NCBI RefSeq assembly: GCF_015627175.1
Contig: NZ_VTDQ01000010.1
Location: 19,339 to 83,338, forward strand
Reading direction: 5' to 3'
DNA length: 64,000 bases
Source: Acinetobacter pollinis
GTDB lineage: Bacteria; Pseudomonadota; Gammaproteobacteria; Pseudomonadales; Moraxellaceae
The position numbers and the translations under genes were made by a program. The notes beneath the pieces are model-generated. The model was not told where the DNA came from. It saw nothing but the letters and a program-made list of their open reading frames with translations, and did no database searches. Shown piece after piece: positions 1-9,359 of this stretch; position 1 is the first letter of the stretch, and each line of letters starts with the position of its first letter.

Positions 1-1
1 A

Positions 2-661
2 AATATTAAAGTCGAATATAAAATTGAACACCCAATGATTCGTATCCCTGATCTAATTACAGGTGCAATCGACTTAGAATGTGGAACCAGTACACATATC
101 AAACAAAGAGATGAAGTTGTAGATTTCTCAACAACTTATTTTATTACAGATGTTGGCGTAGCAGTTAAAAAAAGCTCCAAGATTAATCACTTGAATGAGT
201 TGAAGGGTCGTCCTATCGTGCTAACGAAGGGAACGACATCTGAAAAGTTTATGACATCTTTAAGACGCAATGATGAATTAGATTTTAAAGCAGTGTATGG
301 TTCTGATAATAAAGAATCGGCAGAATTACTTGCATCAGATAGAATGGTTGGATGGGCAATGGATGAAGTGTCATTAACGACCTTTATTGCGAAATCTAAA
401 AACCCAAGCGATTATAAAATTATTGATGGTGGGCTTTCAAAAGAACCATATGGCATTATGATGGCAAAAGATAGTCCTAAGCTCAAAGCAATTGCTGACC
501 ATGTCATTACAAATATGTGGCATTCAGGTGAAATGAGTAAGCTCTATAAGAAATGGTTCCAATCTCCTATTCCACCAAGCAATATAAACTTAAATGTTCA
601 GCCAAGTGCTTCTTTCAAAGATCTTGAAAAGAATCCGACAGACAAAGGGATTGATTTATAA
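2..661 (+). CDS. gltI: GltI-like amino-acid ABC transporter substrate-binding protein, 5' partial
   Basis: This is the C-terminal part of a periplasmic solute-binding protein (SBP family 3) that delivers acidic amino acids to an inner-membrane ABC permease. The reading frame is open to the window edge, so the signal peptide and first lobe are missing. Visible family features are an ECGTST segment (glutamate-binding GltI proteins have ECGSTT), LKG followed by TKGTTSE, a WAMDE stretch, EPYGIMMAKD and the terminal KWFQSPIPP. These match the GltI/glutamate-aspartate group from my knowledge of E. coli GltI, so the family call is firm and the ligand is inferred. It ends 33 bases before a strong hairpin and is not part of the siderophore locus. 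Confidence 0.85.
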   Translation, partial: NIKVEYKIEHPMIRIPDLITGAIDLECGTSTHIKQRDEVVDFSTTYFITDVGVAVKKSSKINHLNELKGRPIVLTKGTTSEKFMTSLRRNDELDFKAVYGSDNKESAELLASDRMVGWAMDEVSLTTFIAKSKNPSDYKIIDGGLSKEPYGIMMAKDSPKLKAIADHVITNMWHSGEMSKLYKKWFQSPIPPSNINLNVQPSASFKDLEKNPTDKGIDL

Positions 662-693
662 TAAAATTATTTTAATTTTATGACTTCAATTGT

Positions 694-724
694 AAAAAAG
701 CTTCATTAAGAATGAAGCTTTTTT
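694..724. terminator. Bidirectional Rho-independent terminator
   Basis: A perfect 14-bp inverted repeat (AAAAAAGCTTCATT and its complement) has a 3-base loop and gives a U-run on both strands. It lies between gltI (plus) and fbsL (minus), which converge here. Confidence 0.85.
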
Positions 725-725
725 A

Positions 726-1448
726 TTAAGTCACCATACAATAGGTAATAATTTCTAAACTTAAGATAAGATAGTGTACTTCTACTTTTATTATTAGATT
801 TGACAAATTAATCTCAAAGTAAAGCTTCTTATTTTCCTTACAATAATCCATAAGCTGAATTTCAAGAAAGTTTAAAATTTTACCGTATTTGCTATATACC
901 GCTTTGATGATACTTTCTTTTGCCGAAAAAATGATTAAATATAATAAAGAACTTATAGGGGAAAACACTTCAATATTTTTAATTTCTAAGCTATTCAAAA
1001 ACTGATTTATCATATTTGGCTGTTGGTTGAATAAGAGTTGATTCTTTTTAAACTCAATATCTATGCCAACATGTTGATTAATGATGTTAATCGTTGCAAT
1101 TGCACTGCCAAAAAAACTATTGTCGATAGTATGACTCAAACTACCATGTAACGGTTCTGGCCAAATAGGTGCACCTAATTTGTCATTTACTAAATTAAAG
1201 TATTTAATTCCTTGAGCATTCAAAGCAGATTTAAGTGCTAGACGCCCTATCAAAAATTCAAGTTTTCTTTTTTTAGCTGCTTGAATAATTCTATTTGGTA
1301 TTTGAATTGCATAATATTGATATAGCTCTTCTATATTTTGATTATCATAACCTTCTATAGATACTTTATGTAATGATAAAGTATTAGATAAAATGACCTC
1401 TTTTCTTAAGTTGTGGTGTTTTATCTGTTTTGAATTATCTGTGATCAT
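726..1448 (-). CDS. fbsL: 4'-phosphopantetheinyl transferase (EntD/Sfp type)
   Basis: This enzyme moves phosphopantetheine from CoA to the conserved serine of carrier-protein domains, here the carriers of FbsE and FbsG. Diagnostic motifs are visible: GSLSHT near residue 105, the Mg-binding GIDIE and the FSAKESIIK motif (W/F-x-x-KE-S-x-x-K). The 240-residue length suits the EntD/Sfp class. The ATG at 1446-1448 lies inside the end of fbsM, a 14-bp overlap that implies translational coupling. The N-terminal part is very AT-rich. The symbol follows fimsbactin nomenclature; the function is firm and the symbol rests on synteny. Confidence 0.88.
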   Translation of the reverse strand: MITDNSKQIKHHNLRKEVILSNTLSLHKVSIEGYDNQNIEELYQYYAIQIPNRIIQAAKKRKLEFLIGRLALKSALNAQGIKYFNLVNDKLGAPIWPEPLHGSLSHTIDNSFFGSAIATINIINQHVGIDIEFKKNQLLFNQQPNMINQFLNSLEIKNIEVFSPISSLLYLIIFSAKESIIKAVYSKYGKILNFLEIQLMDYCKENKKLYFEINLSNLIIKVEVHYLILSLEIITYCMVT

Positions 1449-2187
1449 TTTTTATTAATTTAAAAATCTGTGTTGAAATAATGCTCAAAGATTCTTTTAA
1501 AATATCTTCATCTAGAAAATAAAAATGATCACCTTCTACAGCATAGGCATCTAGCCATTGAGATGTATAATTTTTCCAGTCTGTCATCATATGATGTTGT
1601 GAAATAAAAGGATCTTCTTTTCCATAAATACACATGACAGGTTTATTTGTAAGTAATGGCTGATCATTTAGCATAGCATCACTGAGTTTAAAATCGTTTT
1701 TTAAGATGTTGATAAAAAAATTCAGTGCATCTTTATTGTTTAGAATTTCTGAAGGAAAGTTATTATAAGATTTTACTTCTTCAAGAAGTTGATGGTCAGT
1801 CAGGTTGCTTTTTTTATGCATGTTTTTTAGATGAGAGGGTGCAGGCCGCCCACTTACAATGAGCATTGTGAGTTTTTGATAGAGTGCTGTATTTTTCCTT
1901 AATTGTTCTTCTATTCGCCATAAGACAGAACCACCGACACTATGCCCAAATATCGCATACGGTTTATTTGTATATTTCTCAATTTCACTGATCAGGTGCG
2001 TAGCAATGACAGTAGGATCATAGCTGAGAGGAAATTTAATGTTTTTACCATGTCCCAGATAATCTAAAGGTATGATATTTATTTTTTGATGGCTGTATTC
2101 CTTCCAGCGAAAGTAGATAGATGAACTACTTCCAGCAGGCGGTAAGCAGAAAATATTAAAATCATCACAATATTTATTTATTTCCAT
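1435..2187 (-). CDS. fbsM: Type II (editing) thioesterase of the siderophore NRPS
   Basis: A stand-alone alpha/beta-hydrolase thioesterase of the GrsT family that typically removes misprimed acyl groups from NRPS carriers. The FCLPPAGSSSS start, the nucleophile elbow GHSVGG with Ser83, an acidic residue at GKEDPF (about 192) and the catalytic His in GDHF (His221) are all present, giving a full triad at 250 residues. It is first in a two-gene minus-strand operon with fbsL and divergent from the receptor gene fbsN. FbsG has no fused thioesterase, so this protein could also take part in release; I consider editing more likely. Confidence 0.87.
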   Translation of the reverse strand: MEINKYCDDFNIFCLPPAGSSSSIYFRWKEYSHQKINIIPLDYLGHGKNIKFPLSYDPTVIATHLISEIEKYTNKPYAIFGHSVGGSVLWRIEEQLRKNTALYQKLTMLIVSGRPAPSHLKNMHKKSNLTDHQLLEEVKSYNNFPSEILNNKDALNFFINILKNDFKLSDAMLNDQPLLTNKPVMCIYGKEDPFISQHHMMTDWKNYTSQWLDAYAVEGDHFYFLDEDILKESLSIISTQIFKLIKNDHR

Positions 2188-2264
2188 AAATTATTCACTA
2201 TTTTTATAACATTGGTATCTTGGTTTATATATTCCTTATATTATATCTTAATCCATGATTTTTA

Positions 2265-2283
2265 GTTAATAATTCTTATTCTC
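2265..2283 (-). promoter_or_regulatory. Fur-box-like site for fbsML
   Basis: Read on the minus strand, GAGAATAAGAATTATTAAC matches about 14 of 19 positions of the Fur consensus GATAATGATAATCATTATC. It lies about 78 bp upstream of the fbsM start, as expected for iron repression. This was matched by eye with no scoring matrix. Confidence 0.5.
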
Positions 2284-2363
2284 ATTTATTTTTTTACTTA
2301 AATCTAATTTTTTCAATGACTTTTCTAATTTTATAAATTTATTTCCAATATTTTCTATAAGTT

Positions 2364-2382
2364 GATAATGATTATTAGTAAG
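2364..2382 (+). promoter_or_regulatory. Fur-box-like site for fbsNOPQ
   Basis: GATAATGATTATTAGTAAG matches about 14 of 19 consensus positions, with the first nine identical. It lies 42 bp upstream of the fbsN ATG, where it would overlap the promoter. It fits iron repression of the receptor operon. Confidence 0.62.
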
Positions 2383-2423
2383 CTTATGTAAATTTTTATG
2401 CTTGAACAGTTACAAGGCTCAAA

Positions 2424-4577
2424 ATGAATAACGTATTAGGTTTTAAACTTTCGGTATTAGGGATAAGTATTACATGTGTGATGCTATCTCAAATAGTACA
2501 AGCATCAACAGAAGTAAGTGATAACTATCAAGTTTTACCGGCAATTAATCTTGAAGCAACAAAAAATACAACAGATACAATTTCAGCGGGTCAAGTCAGT
2601 CGAAAAAGTCAAATTGGCATCTTGGGAAATAAAGATGCTATGGATACACCGTTTAGTACAGCAAGTTATACAGCAAAGTACATAGAGGATCATCAAGCAA
2701 AAAGTGTTGCAGAAGCATTGGCAAGTGAACCTTCTGTGCGTAACTATTTTGGTGCAAATGGCCTAGGAGAATACTTTAATATTCGCGGTTTAAATGTAAC
2801 GACTGAAGAGTTTGCATGGAATGGCTTATATGGTTTAAGCCCACATAATCGTACGCCAACTGAGTTTTTAGAGCGTGTAGAGGTCTTACGTGGAACAAGT
2901 GCCATGCTTTATGGTATGTCCCTTGGTGGAAGTGTAGGGGGTACGATAAATCTGGTACCTAAACGCGCAACAGATGAGCCTATTACACGTTTGACAACAA
3001 GTTATACATCAAAATCTAATGTTGATGCGCATTTAGATGTTGGGCGTCGATTTGGTGAAGGTAATAAGTTTGGTATCCGTGTAAATGCAGTTAAAGGCCA
3101 TGGAGATACGACGCTTAAGGGGCAAACTGAAGATCGAACACTCGGATCAATTGCTTTGGATTATCGTGGTGAAAAATTACGAACGTCACTAGATGCCTAT
3201 TATATTAAAGAAAAGTATGAGGGTGGTATGCCATTAATGGCATACTTTAGAACATCATCTATTTTGACAGCACCTAAGGCCTCTACAAATATTATGCAGG
3301 GTGCATATGCAACCAGTGAAACCAAAGCAGTTATAGGACATGCAGAGTATGACTTCATACCGAATTGGACTGTATATGCAAGTGGAGGTACCAAAGAGCA
3401 AGAGTCGCATGGTGCAATTGCAAATAATGCGCTGTGTATAGTAACGAGTACAGATGGGAGTTGTACCGCAAATGGACGTAATATCACGAACATTACGCAT
3501 ACAAGTTCAGGTGAGTTAGGTGTACGTGGGCAGTTCAAAACTGGTGTTGTTGATCATAATCTTGTATTAAGCGGAAATGTTGAAAAACAAGATACCGATT
3601 CTGGATATAGTACTGTTTCTTGGAAATCTAATATTTATTCGCCAGTCAGTAATACTTTATTTGCAAGTGACCCAACGTTTGTACCAAGAACAAAAGAAGT
3701 GACGCTTTCAGGTATTGCTCTTGCTGATAATCTATCTTTCGTAGATGGAAAGTATCAGCTAATGTTAGGCGCACGATTCCAAAATGTAAATACGCATAGT
3801 TGGACAAATAGCGGTACCGCAATTACAGGAAGCGCATCTTATAAGAAAAGTGCAGTTACACCTGCTGTAGGATTTGTAGTTAAACCTTGGAATAATTCAA
3901 TTTCCCTTTATGGCAATTATATTGAGGGCCTTAGTCAAGGCGACCAAGTTACTGCAACAACAGCATCAAATTATGGTCAAGTGTTCGCACCGTATAAAAC
4001 TAAGCAATATGAGCTTGGTACAAAATGGGAAAATGGGACATTTAGAAATACATTAAGTATTTATCAAATCGATAAACCAAGCATGATTTATGACAAATCA
4101 ACCAATAGCTATAATGCTGATGGTGAGCAACGAAATCGTGGTATTGAGTGGACGACTGCAGGAAATATAACAAAAGATGTGCGTCTTTTAGGTGGTGTGA
4201 CTTATATAGATGCAATTACAACCAAGACATCATCTGGAACATATAATGGAAACAGAGCTTACGGCGTTCCTCATTGGCAGTCTAACCTTGGTTTAGAGTG
4301 GGATGTTCCTCAGTTAGAGGGATTAACACTTATGACAAATACAATTTATACCGGTAGTGAATATGTAGATACAGCCAATACGCAAAAAATTCCAAGTTGG
4401 TTCCGTTGGGATTTAGGTGCACGCTATAACACGTCTATTGCAGGATATAAAACTACCTTTATGGGTAGTGTTGAAAATGTAATGAATAAGAACTATTGGA
4501 CAGGCGTCTATGCTGGCTATTACGTAGGTGAAGGTGCACCACGTACACTCAAACTTTCTATGTCATTTAATTTCTAA
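2424..4577 (+). CDS. fbsN: TonB-dependent ferric-siderophore outer-membrane receptor
   Basis: A 717-residue outer-membrane beta-barrel that takes up the ferric siderophore using TonB energy. An N-terminal signal peptide of about 27 residues (cut near VQA) is followed by a plug domain (about 70-190) with the usual pattern: VAEALASEPSVR, NIRGLNV, RVEVLRGTSAMLYG and GGTINLVPKR. The barrel ends in the aromatic terminal Phe (SMSFNF) needed for BAM insertion. No N-terminal signalling extension is seen, so control is probably through Fur and the nearby AraC protein rather than an ECF sigma factor. It heads the fbsNOPQ transport block. Ferric fimsbactin as substrate is inferred from the locus. Confidence 0.92.
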   Translation: MNNVLGFKLSVLGISITCVMLSQIVQASTEVSDNYQVLPAINLEATKNTTDTISAGQVSRKSQIGILGNKDAMDTPFSTASYTAKYIEDHQAKSVAEALASEPSVRNYFGANGLGEYFNIRGLNVTTEEFAWNGLYGLSPHNRTPTEFLERVEVLRGTSAMLYGMSLGGSVGGTINLVPKRATDEPITRLTTSYTSKSNVDAHLDVGRRFGEGNKFGIRVNAVKGHGDTTLKGQTEDRTLGSIALDYRGEKLRTSLDAYYIKEKYEGGMPLMAYFRTSSILTAPKASTNIMQGAYATSETKAVIGHAEYDFIPNWTVYASGGTKEQESHGAIANNALCIVTSTDGSCTANGRNITNITHTSSGELGVRGQFKTGVVDHNLVLSGNVEKQDTDSGYSTVSWKSNIYSPVSNTLFASDPTFVPRTKEVTLSGIALADNLSFVDGKYQLMLGARFQNVNTHSWTNSGTAITGSASYKKSAVTPAVGFVVKPWNNSISLYGNYIEGLSQGDQVTATTASNYGQVFAPYKTKQYELGTKWENGTFRNTLSIYQIDKPSMIYDKSTNSYNADGEQRNRGIEWTTAGNITKDVRLLGGVTYIDAITTKTSSGTYNGNRAYGVPHWQSNLGLEWDVPQLEGLTLMTNTIYTGSEYVDTANTQKIPSWFRWDLGARYNTSIAGYKTTFMGSVENVMNKNYWTGVYAGYYVGEGAPRTLKLSMSFNF

Positions 4578-4605
4578 TAAACGCTTAAAATATGGAATGT
4601 TGTGT

Positions 4606-5829
4606 ATGAATGATAATAAAAAACCGTGGCCACTATTAATTAGTGTGTATACCACACAATATATTGGTATTGCTTTTATTATTTCTGCAGCATTTGCGAT
4701 TTTAAGGCAAAGTGGTATTGCACTGGATAAATTAGCTTTAATTAACTTAGTTGCATTACCACTGTTAGGAAAGGTGCTGTATGCGCCCTTGGTAGATAGT
4801 TTTCGGCTTTATTTCCAAGGGCAATATCGCTCTTGGTTGCTTACCGCACAATCGATGATGACGCTATTATTATTTATTTGTGGATTTTTAGATATACAGC
4901 ATCATTTTTCTACCATTTTAATATTGTTTATTATTTATACTTTTTTTATGAGTGTGCAGGATGTTGCAGTCGATGCACTTGCATGTAAGATTTTTATTGC
5001 GTCTGAACGACAGTTTGCTAATAGTATTCAGTACTCAAGCAACTTAATGGGAAATATTATTGGTGGTGGGATATTACTTATTTTATATCCATGGTTGCAG
5101 TGGAAAGGGGCACTATGGATTTTAGCAATTTTGACAGCAGTATCAAATGTACAAATTGCACTTTATCGTGAGCCTGAAAGCGATTATAAAAATCCACATA
5201 AAAAAGCTTCTGGACAGTTTAAGAGCTTAGTTCAACAAATTCGAGTTTTTGTAAAACAACATAGAACATGGTTTTTTCTGTTGTTCATTTATCCAATTGG
5301 TTTTACCGCCGTTTTTGGCATGCTAAACCCTTTATTGGTTGATGCTAAATGGTCACTTATGGACATTGGTTTTGCAACAAAAATATTTGGTTCGATTGTT
5401 GGTGTTTTTTCAGCATTTTTGGCTAGTTTTCTAATTAATAAATTACGCCGTAAATTTGCCTTGCTCACATTAACTTTGCTGCAGGGAGCTGCACTGCTGT
5501 TATTTGTTCCGATCACTTTGGGATATACACAAAAGTGGATAGTTTATACAGCAATCTTTGCCTATTTCATTGCAAATCCCGGATTAATGTCTGCATTGTC
5601 TACGTTAATTATGGATAGAGCATCTTTAATGCCTGCTAAAGCTACTTTCTTTAGCTTACAGTTTAGTCTTGTGGTGTTTATGGGATTTGCTTATTCAGCC
5701 ATAGGCTTGGCCCTTGCACAGCATATTGGGTATACAACTGTTGTCATACTCACATTTATTTGTGCACTCATTGTGACGACACTGACATGGAAGCTATTGC
5801 CAGATCATACCGAAGGGTCACAGACCTAA
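4606..5829 (+). CDS. fbsO: AmpG/RhtX-FptX-like MFS permease, probable siderophore importer
   Basis: A polytopic inner-membrane protein of about 407 residues with around 12 hydrophobic segments. The QDVAVDALACKI segment resembles the AmpG-like branch of the major facilitator superfamily. That branch includes single-polypeptide ferric-siderophore permeases such as FptX and RhtX. The locus has no ABC importer genes, so inner-membrane uptake is the more likely role; export cannot be excluded. The ATG at 4606 has GGAA eight bases upstream. The frame is open farther upstream only through alternative codons inside fbsN, so I did not extend it. It starts 28 bp after the fbsN stop. Confidence 0.8.
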   Translation: MNDNKKPWPLLISVYTTQYIGIAFIISAAFAILRQSGIALDKLALINLVALPLLGKVLYAPLVDSFRLYFQGQYRSWLLTAQSMMTLLLFICGFLDIQHHFSTILILFIIYTFFMSVQDVAVDALACKIFIASERQFANSIQYSSNLMGNIIGGGILLILYPWLQWKGALWILAILTAVSNVQIALYREPESDYKNPHKKASGQFKSLVQQIRVFVKQHRTWFFLLFIYPIGFTAVFGMLNPLLVDAKWSLMDIGFATKIFGSIVGVFSAFLASFLINKLRRKFALLTLTLLQGAALLLFVPITLGYTQKWIVYTAIFAYFIANPGLMSALSTLIMDRASLMPAKATFFSLQFSLVVFMGFAYSAIGLALAQHIGYTTVVILTFICALIVTTLTWKLLPDHTEGSQT

Positions 5830-5859
5830 TCTAAAAATTTGGAAAGATGAAGATTAAAT

Positions 5860-6975
5860 ATGATTAAAAAGTATACCCCTATTCAGGAGAAAGACCGTAA
5901 GCTCGATATTGTTGATCATGTCAATCAGGATCATACGAAAGAACTACGTATGATTGCTCAGAGCTATGGAAAAAATATGCATATCGATCATGCATATATT
6001 GTTGATATTTTTGAAGAGGGCATTTTACTTAAGGTACACGATTCCGAGTTAAAAAAATACGCTGAATTATTCGTTGCGTTTGAATTAAATGGCGATCTTG
6101 AGGAACAAATTTTATATTTGGCCTATAACTCATTTGTTAAGCAAAAAATTGAATTTAGTAATAATACCAAACAGTATTTTGAAGTCACTCAGAAGTCGCA
6201 AATCACTAAAAATATCACACGCTTAACCATTAAAAGTCAATTGCCTTTGCCTCATGACTATGCAGGTTATGCTTATGGTCTAGTATTGAAAGTTTTAGAG
6301 AAATCTCAGCCTCTAAAAGTGAAATCATCAAATAAGAGTGGTTTGATAAAAAATACTTTTGATCGAGGATTTTTATGGGTAATGAAACATCTATCGAGTC
6401 AAAAAAGACAAAAGCTATTAGAGACGATGAATAAAGATGTTCGTTTATATACGTTGCGAAAATCTTTTAGTCAGAGTGATGATACAGTATTGAATTATGG
6501 TTATATTGATATTTTTACGCATGGCAATAGCGCTGGCAGTGAATGGGTCAAACAACTAGATTCTGGCTCTATGATTTCGAGCCGAACTGAAACAGACGAT
6601 AAACATACACATTTACACGACGGTCGTGCTGTATTAATTGCAGACGAAACAGCTTATCCCGCTCTCGCAGGTATTTTAGAGTTTTGGAAAAATGAATACC
6701 CACCGACAGTGATTTTATTGTGTGCCGATGAGGCAGATCTTGACTATTTTAACAACTTTTCTTTTCCACGAAATACTGTATTAAAGCACGTTCATGGTGA
6801 TGTGATATATCAAGCACAGCAAGTCATTCAAGTATTGGAAGAAGTTGAACATATAGAAAATGTTTGGGGTGCTTTAGAAAATAATGCAGCCAAAAGAGTA
6901 AGACATTATTTACGTAATCAGAGACAGCTTCTTGGAAAAAATAACCATATTAAAGGATACTGGCGTTTACAGTAA
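5860..6975 (+). CDS. fbsP: Siderophore-interacting FAD reductase with N-terminal DUF2470-like domain
   Basis: A probable cytoplasmic ferric-siderophore reductase of the SIP (ViuB-like) family, which releases iron as Fe(II). Residues about 105-371 hold the FAD/NAD(P)H part: RLYTLRK, the HGNSAGSEW flavin-binding segment, IADETAYPAL and the C-terminal signature WGALENNAAKRVRHYLR ending in GYWR. Residues about 15-95 look like a DUF2470 domain, with DHVNQDHTKEL resembling its HxNxDH pattern; this domain is common in haem-utilisation proteins and is an unusual fusion partner. A ribosome binding site (GGAAAG) precedes the ATG. It is followed almost directly by fbsQ. Confidence 0.87.
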   Translation: MIKKYTPIQEKDRKLDIVDHVNQDHTKELRMIAQSYGKNMHIDHAYIVDIFEEGILLKVHDSELKKYAELFVAFELNGDLEEQILYLAYNSFVKQKIEFSNNTKQYFEVTQKSQITKNITRLTIKSQLPLPHDYAGYAYGLVLKVLEKSQPLKVKSSNKSGLIKNTFDRGFLWVMKHLSSQKRQKLLETMNKDVRLYTLRKSFSQSDDTVLNYGYIDIFTHGNSAGSEWVKQLDSGSMISSRTETDDKHTHLHDGRAVLIADETAYPALAGILEFWKNEYPPTVILLCADEADLDYFNNFSFPRNTVLKHVHGDVIYQAQQVIQVLEEVEHIENVWGALENNAAKRVRHYLRNQRQLLGKNNHIKGYWRLQ

Positions 6976-6982
6976 ATATAAA

Positions 6983-8329
6983 ATGAAAGTATTAGATCAT
7001 ATTTCTCTTCCTATTTTAAAATTGGCATTACCCCTAATCTTAATCCAGCTTTGTCAGGCTTCTCTTGGACTTATTAATACGCTTGTTGCAGGGAAATTTA
7101 ATTATCAAGATTTAGCAGCGATTGGATTGGGTAGTAGTATTTGGACACCAGTATTTATTTTATTTACAGGTATTTTATATGTACTTGTACCTAAGACCTC
7201 AATGTTGCAACAGAATAATGAGCACTCCAAAATTCAGTATTTGTTTCAGCAGGGTAAAAATATATCGCTTCTCTTATCTATATTTGGCTTTGTAATTGTT
7301 CATATTTTGGCATTTTTATGCCCAGTGATAATTTCAGATCATTATGTTGCGCACATTACACAAAATTATCTTCATTGTGTTGCTTTTGCTATGCCTGGAT
7401 TGGTTTATATGACGCTTTACCGTTTTATGAGTGAGGGAAGTAGCCAATTAAAACCAATCATGCTTACATTTATTGTTTTACTTTTATCTGATGCAATTTT
7501 GAGTTATTTATTGGTAAATGGTATTGGTAATTTACCACCACTTGGTGGTGCAGGAACAGGTTTAGCGAATGTTTTTAGTGCGTATATTGCATGTTTTGTT
7601 ATGCGATATTTGGTTAGAAAAGCTGTACCCGCAATAAAAAGAGATCATCATCAAGTCGTCAGTACTTCTGAAAGTTTACAAATTTTAAAGCAAGGATTAC
7701 CTATAGGGGTAACACTCGTTTTACAAATTTTAGCTTTATCTACTTTAGCATTTTTTGCATCTGAATTAGGTACACGAACAATTGCAGCTCATCAAATTTT
7801 GATTAATATTGCAATGGTGATTATTATGATTCCTGTTGCTATTAGTAGTGCCACAACGATTCGCATAGCAACATTTTCAGCACAAAGGAATCAGAAGGGT
7901 AAACAACTGACAGGGCTTACGGTTGCTGTAATCACATTATGCTATGGCATGTTTATGGCACTTATACTCATATTATGTGGAGGTCAAATTACCGCACTCT
8001 TTTCGCAAGATGAACAGGTGATTGTATTGGCCACGGGACTCATTCATTATGTTGCAATTTTCTTAATCTTTGATGCATTACAAACTGTGGCAGCAGGCGT
8101 ACTTCGTGGTTTACAGCAGTTTATGCAACCACTTGCCGTCATTCTATTTTGTTATTGGATTATCATTATTCCATTGAGCTATTTTATGGGTGTCAAAGGA
8201 TGGTTACAGATCACTGCTAATGTGGATATTATTTGGCAAATTCTTGCATGTGGTATGTGTTTAGCTGCATTGGCAATGATTATACAAAGCTATAGGAAGG
8301 TACAAAGTAGTCATCTAGTTTCAGAGTAG
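6983..8329 (+). CDS. fbsQ: MATE-family efflux transporter, probable siderophore exporter
   Basis: A 448-residue inner-membrane protein with about 12 hydrophobic helices in two similar halves, typical of the MATE fold (ILKLALPLILIQLC start, later AAHQILINIAM and GVLRGLQQ). Its place in the locus suggests it exports the finished siderophore; the substrate is inferred. I chose the ATG at 6983, 7 bases after fbsP stops, because it puts the first helix at the usual distance from the N-terminus. An upstream TTG at 6932 would lie inside fbsP. It is last in fbsNOPQ and is followed by a strong terminator. Confidence 0.85.
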   Translation: MKVLDHISLPILKLALPLILIQLCQASLGLINTLVAGKFNYQDLAAIGLGSSIWTPVFILFTGILYVLVPKTSMLQQNNEHSKIQYLFQQGKNISLLLSIFGFVIVHILAFLCPVIISDHYVAHITQNYLHCVAFAMPGLVYMTLYRFMSEGSSQLKPIMLTFIVLLLSDAILSYLLVNGIGNLPPLGGAGTGLANVFSAYIACFVMRYLVRKAVPAIKRDHHQVVSTSESLQILKQGLPIGVTLVLQILALSTLAFFASELGTRTIAAHQILINIAMVIIMIPVAISSATTIRIATFSAQRNQKGKQLTGLTVAVITLCYGMFMALILILCGGQITALFSQDEQVIVLATGLIHYVAIFLIFDALQTVAAGVLRGLQQFMQPLAVILFCYWIIIIPLSYFMGVKGWLQITANVDIIWQILACGMCLAALAMIIQSYRKVQSSHLVSE

Positions 8330-8341
8330 GAGACTGATACG

Positions 8342-8372
8342 CAAGATGCTTTTTAAAAAGCATCTTGTTTTT
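8342..8372. terminator. Bidirectional terminator between fbsQ and the AraC gene
   Basis: A perfect 26-bp palindrome (8342-8367, half-site CAAGATGCTTTTT) is followed on the plus strand by TTTTT. The two flanking genes converge on it. Confidence 0.85.
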
Positions 8373-8383
8373 ACTTCAAAGAT

Positions 8384-9319
8384 TTAAGGCTGATAGCCAT
8401 AATATTCTTCATAGATACGTTTAAAATATTGAGAACTGCTATAACCAATTTTATTGGTTACACTTTCTATAGAAGCACCTTCTTTTAAGAGGATCTGTGC
8501 ATATTTCATACGTATATTTAGTAAGTAATTTCCAATAGTATGACCTGTAGTTTCCTTAAATAAGCGTTTTAGATAGCACTCATTCATACCTACCTGTTTC
8601 GATAAATAGCGTATGGTAATTTTTTCTTCGAAATTTGTTTCTAAAATTTGGATTGCTTTTTTTATAGGCGGAGAAATTTTATCTTCTTTATTATTTTTTT
8701 GTAGTAATAAGCTCATCAGCTCAAGTGTTGCACCTTCTAAATGCAATAAATCTAACATCGTTTTTGCTGTGGGTAGATTAAGCAGATATTGTGCATGATG
8801 TAGTACATCTTTATGCGGAATATCTATTGCTTTTATTTCAGGGGTATCGTTGTCTAAAAAAAAATGAATAAGAGGGTTGTCTGACTTGGAGGGTTCCAAA
8901 GTTGTTAACAGACGTTCATCAAAATCTAAAGTGATGAGCGACATTTGTTTTTTTTCTTGTAAATAAATCGTTTGTGAACCGAGTACGCCTTTTCTTAAAA
9001 TTAAAGTAGGGGATTCAAAAATATATTCCTGATTAATCTGATTATTTTTAAGCTTATGTGTTCCAGAAAGTAATAGTGTGATACCTAACGAAAACATTTT
9101 TCTGTTGCCATTCAGTTGAATGGGATGGTCTAACCAGTAGCGACCTTTACCAACGCATAAACGTTCAAAATCATAAATTTCTGTATATCCCTGACCATCT
9201 GCTGGATTAAAGATATTCAAGTGATGATTAGGTAGCTTAGAACCTGTTTCTAAATATAAATCTCCTGCATCCTTCAAAATTGCTTTATGAATATCGATAA
9301 ATTTAGACATCGTTGTCAT
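8384..9319 (-). CDS. fbsA: AraC-family transcriptional regulator of the siderophore locus
   Basis: A 311-residue DNA-binding regulator. The C-terminal ~100 residues carry two helix-turn-helix units typical of AraC/XylS proteins (ITIRYLSKQVGMNECYLKRLFK and IGYSSSQYFKRIYEEYYG); the N-terminal part is a sensing domain I do not recognise. AraC proteins in siderophore loci (YbtA, PchR) usually activate the operon when the siderophore is present and repress themselves; that role is inferred. It is divergent from fbsB across a 293-bp gap with two Fur-like sites. ATGs at 9319 and 9310 are both possible and neither has a good ribosome binding site. The symbol is by elimination in the 17-letter fbs set and is the least certain. 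Confidence 0.82.
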   Translation of the reverse strand: MTTMSKFIDIHKAILKDAGDLYLETGSKLPNHHLNIFNPADGQGYTEIYDFERLCVGKGRYWLDHPIQLNGNRKMFSLGITLLLSGTHKLKNNQINQEYIFESPTLILRKGVLGSQTIYLQEKKQMSLITLDFDERLLTTLEPSKSDNPLIHFFLDNDTPEIKAIDIPHKDVLHHAQYLLNLPTAKTMLDLLHLEGATLELMSLLLQKNNKEDKISPPIKKAIQILETNFEEKITIRYLSKQVGMNECYLKRLFKETTGHTIGNYLLNIRMKYAQILLKEGASIESVTNKIGYSSSQYFKRIYEEYYGYQP

Positions 9320-9340
9320 CTACTATTATAAGCTTTTAAT

Positions 9341-9359
9341 GATAATGATTTTTATTTAA
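9341..9359. promoter_or_regulatory. Fur-box-like site next to fbsA
   Basis: GATAATGATTTTTATTTAA matches the first nine Fur consensus positions exactly and is weaker in its second half. It sits about 22 bp upstream of the regulator's start, so it could repress fbsA. Confidence 0.5.

Noticed and set aside
3200..3538. Antisense open frames inside fbsN
   Set aside because: They lie in the shadow of a well-supported receptor gene and show no protein features.
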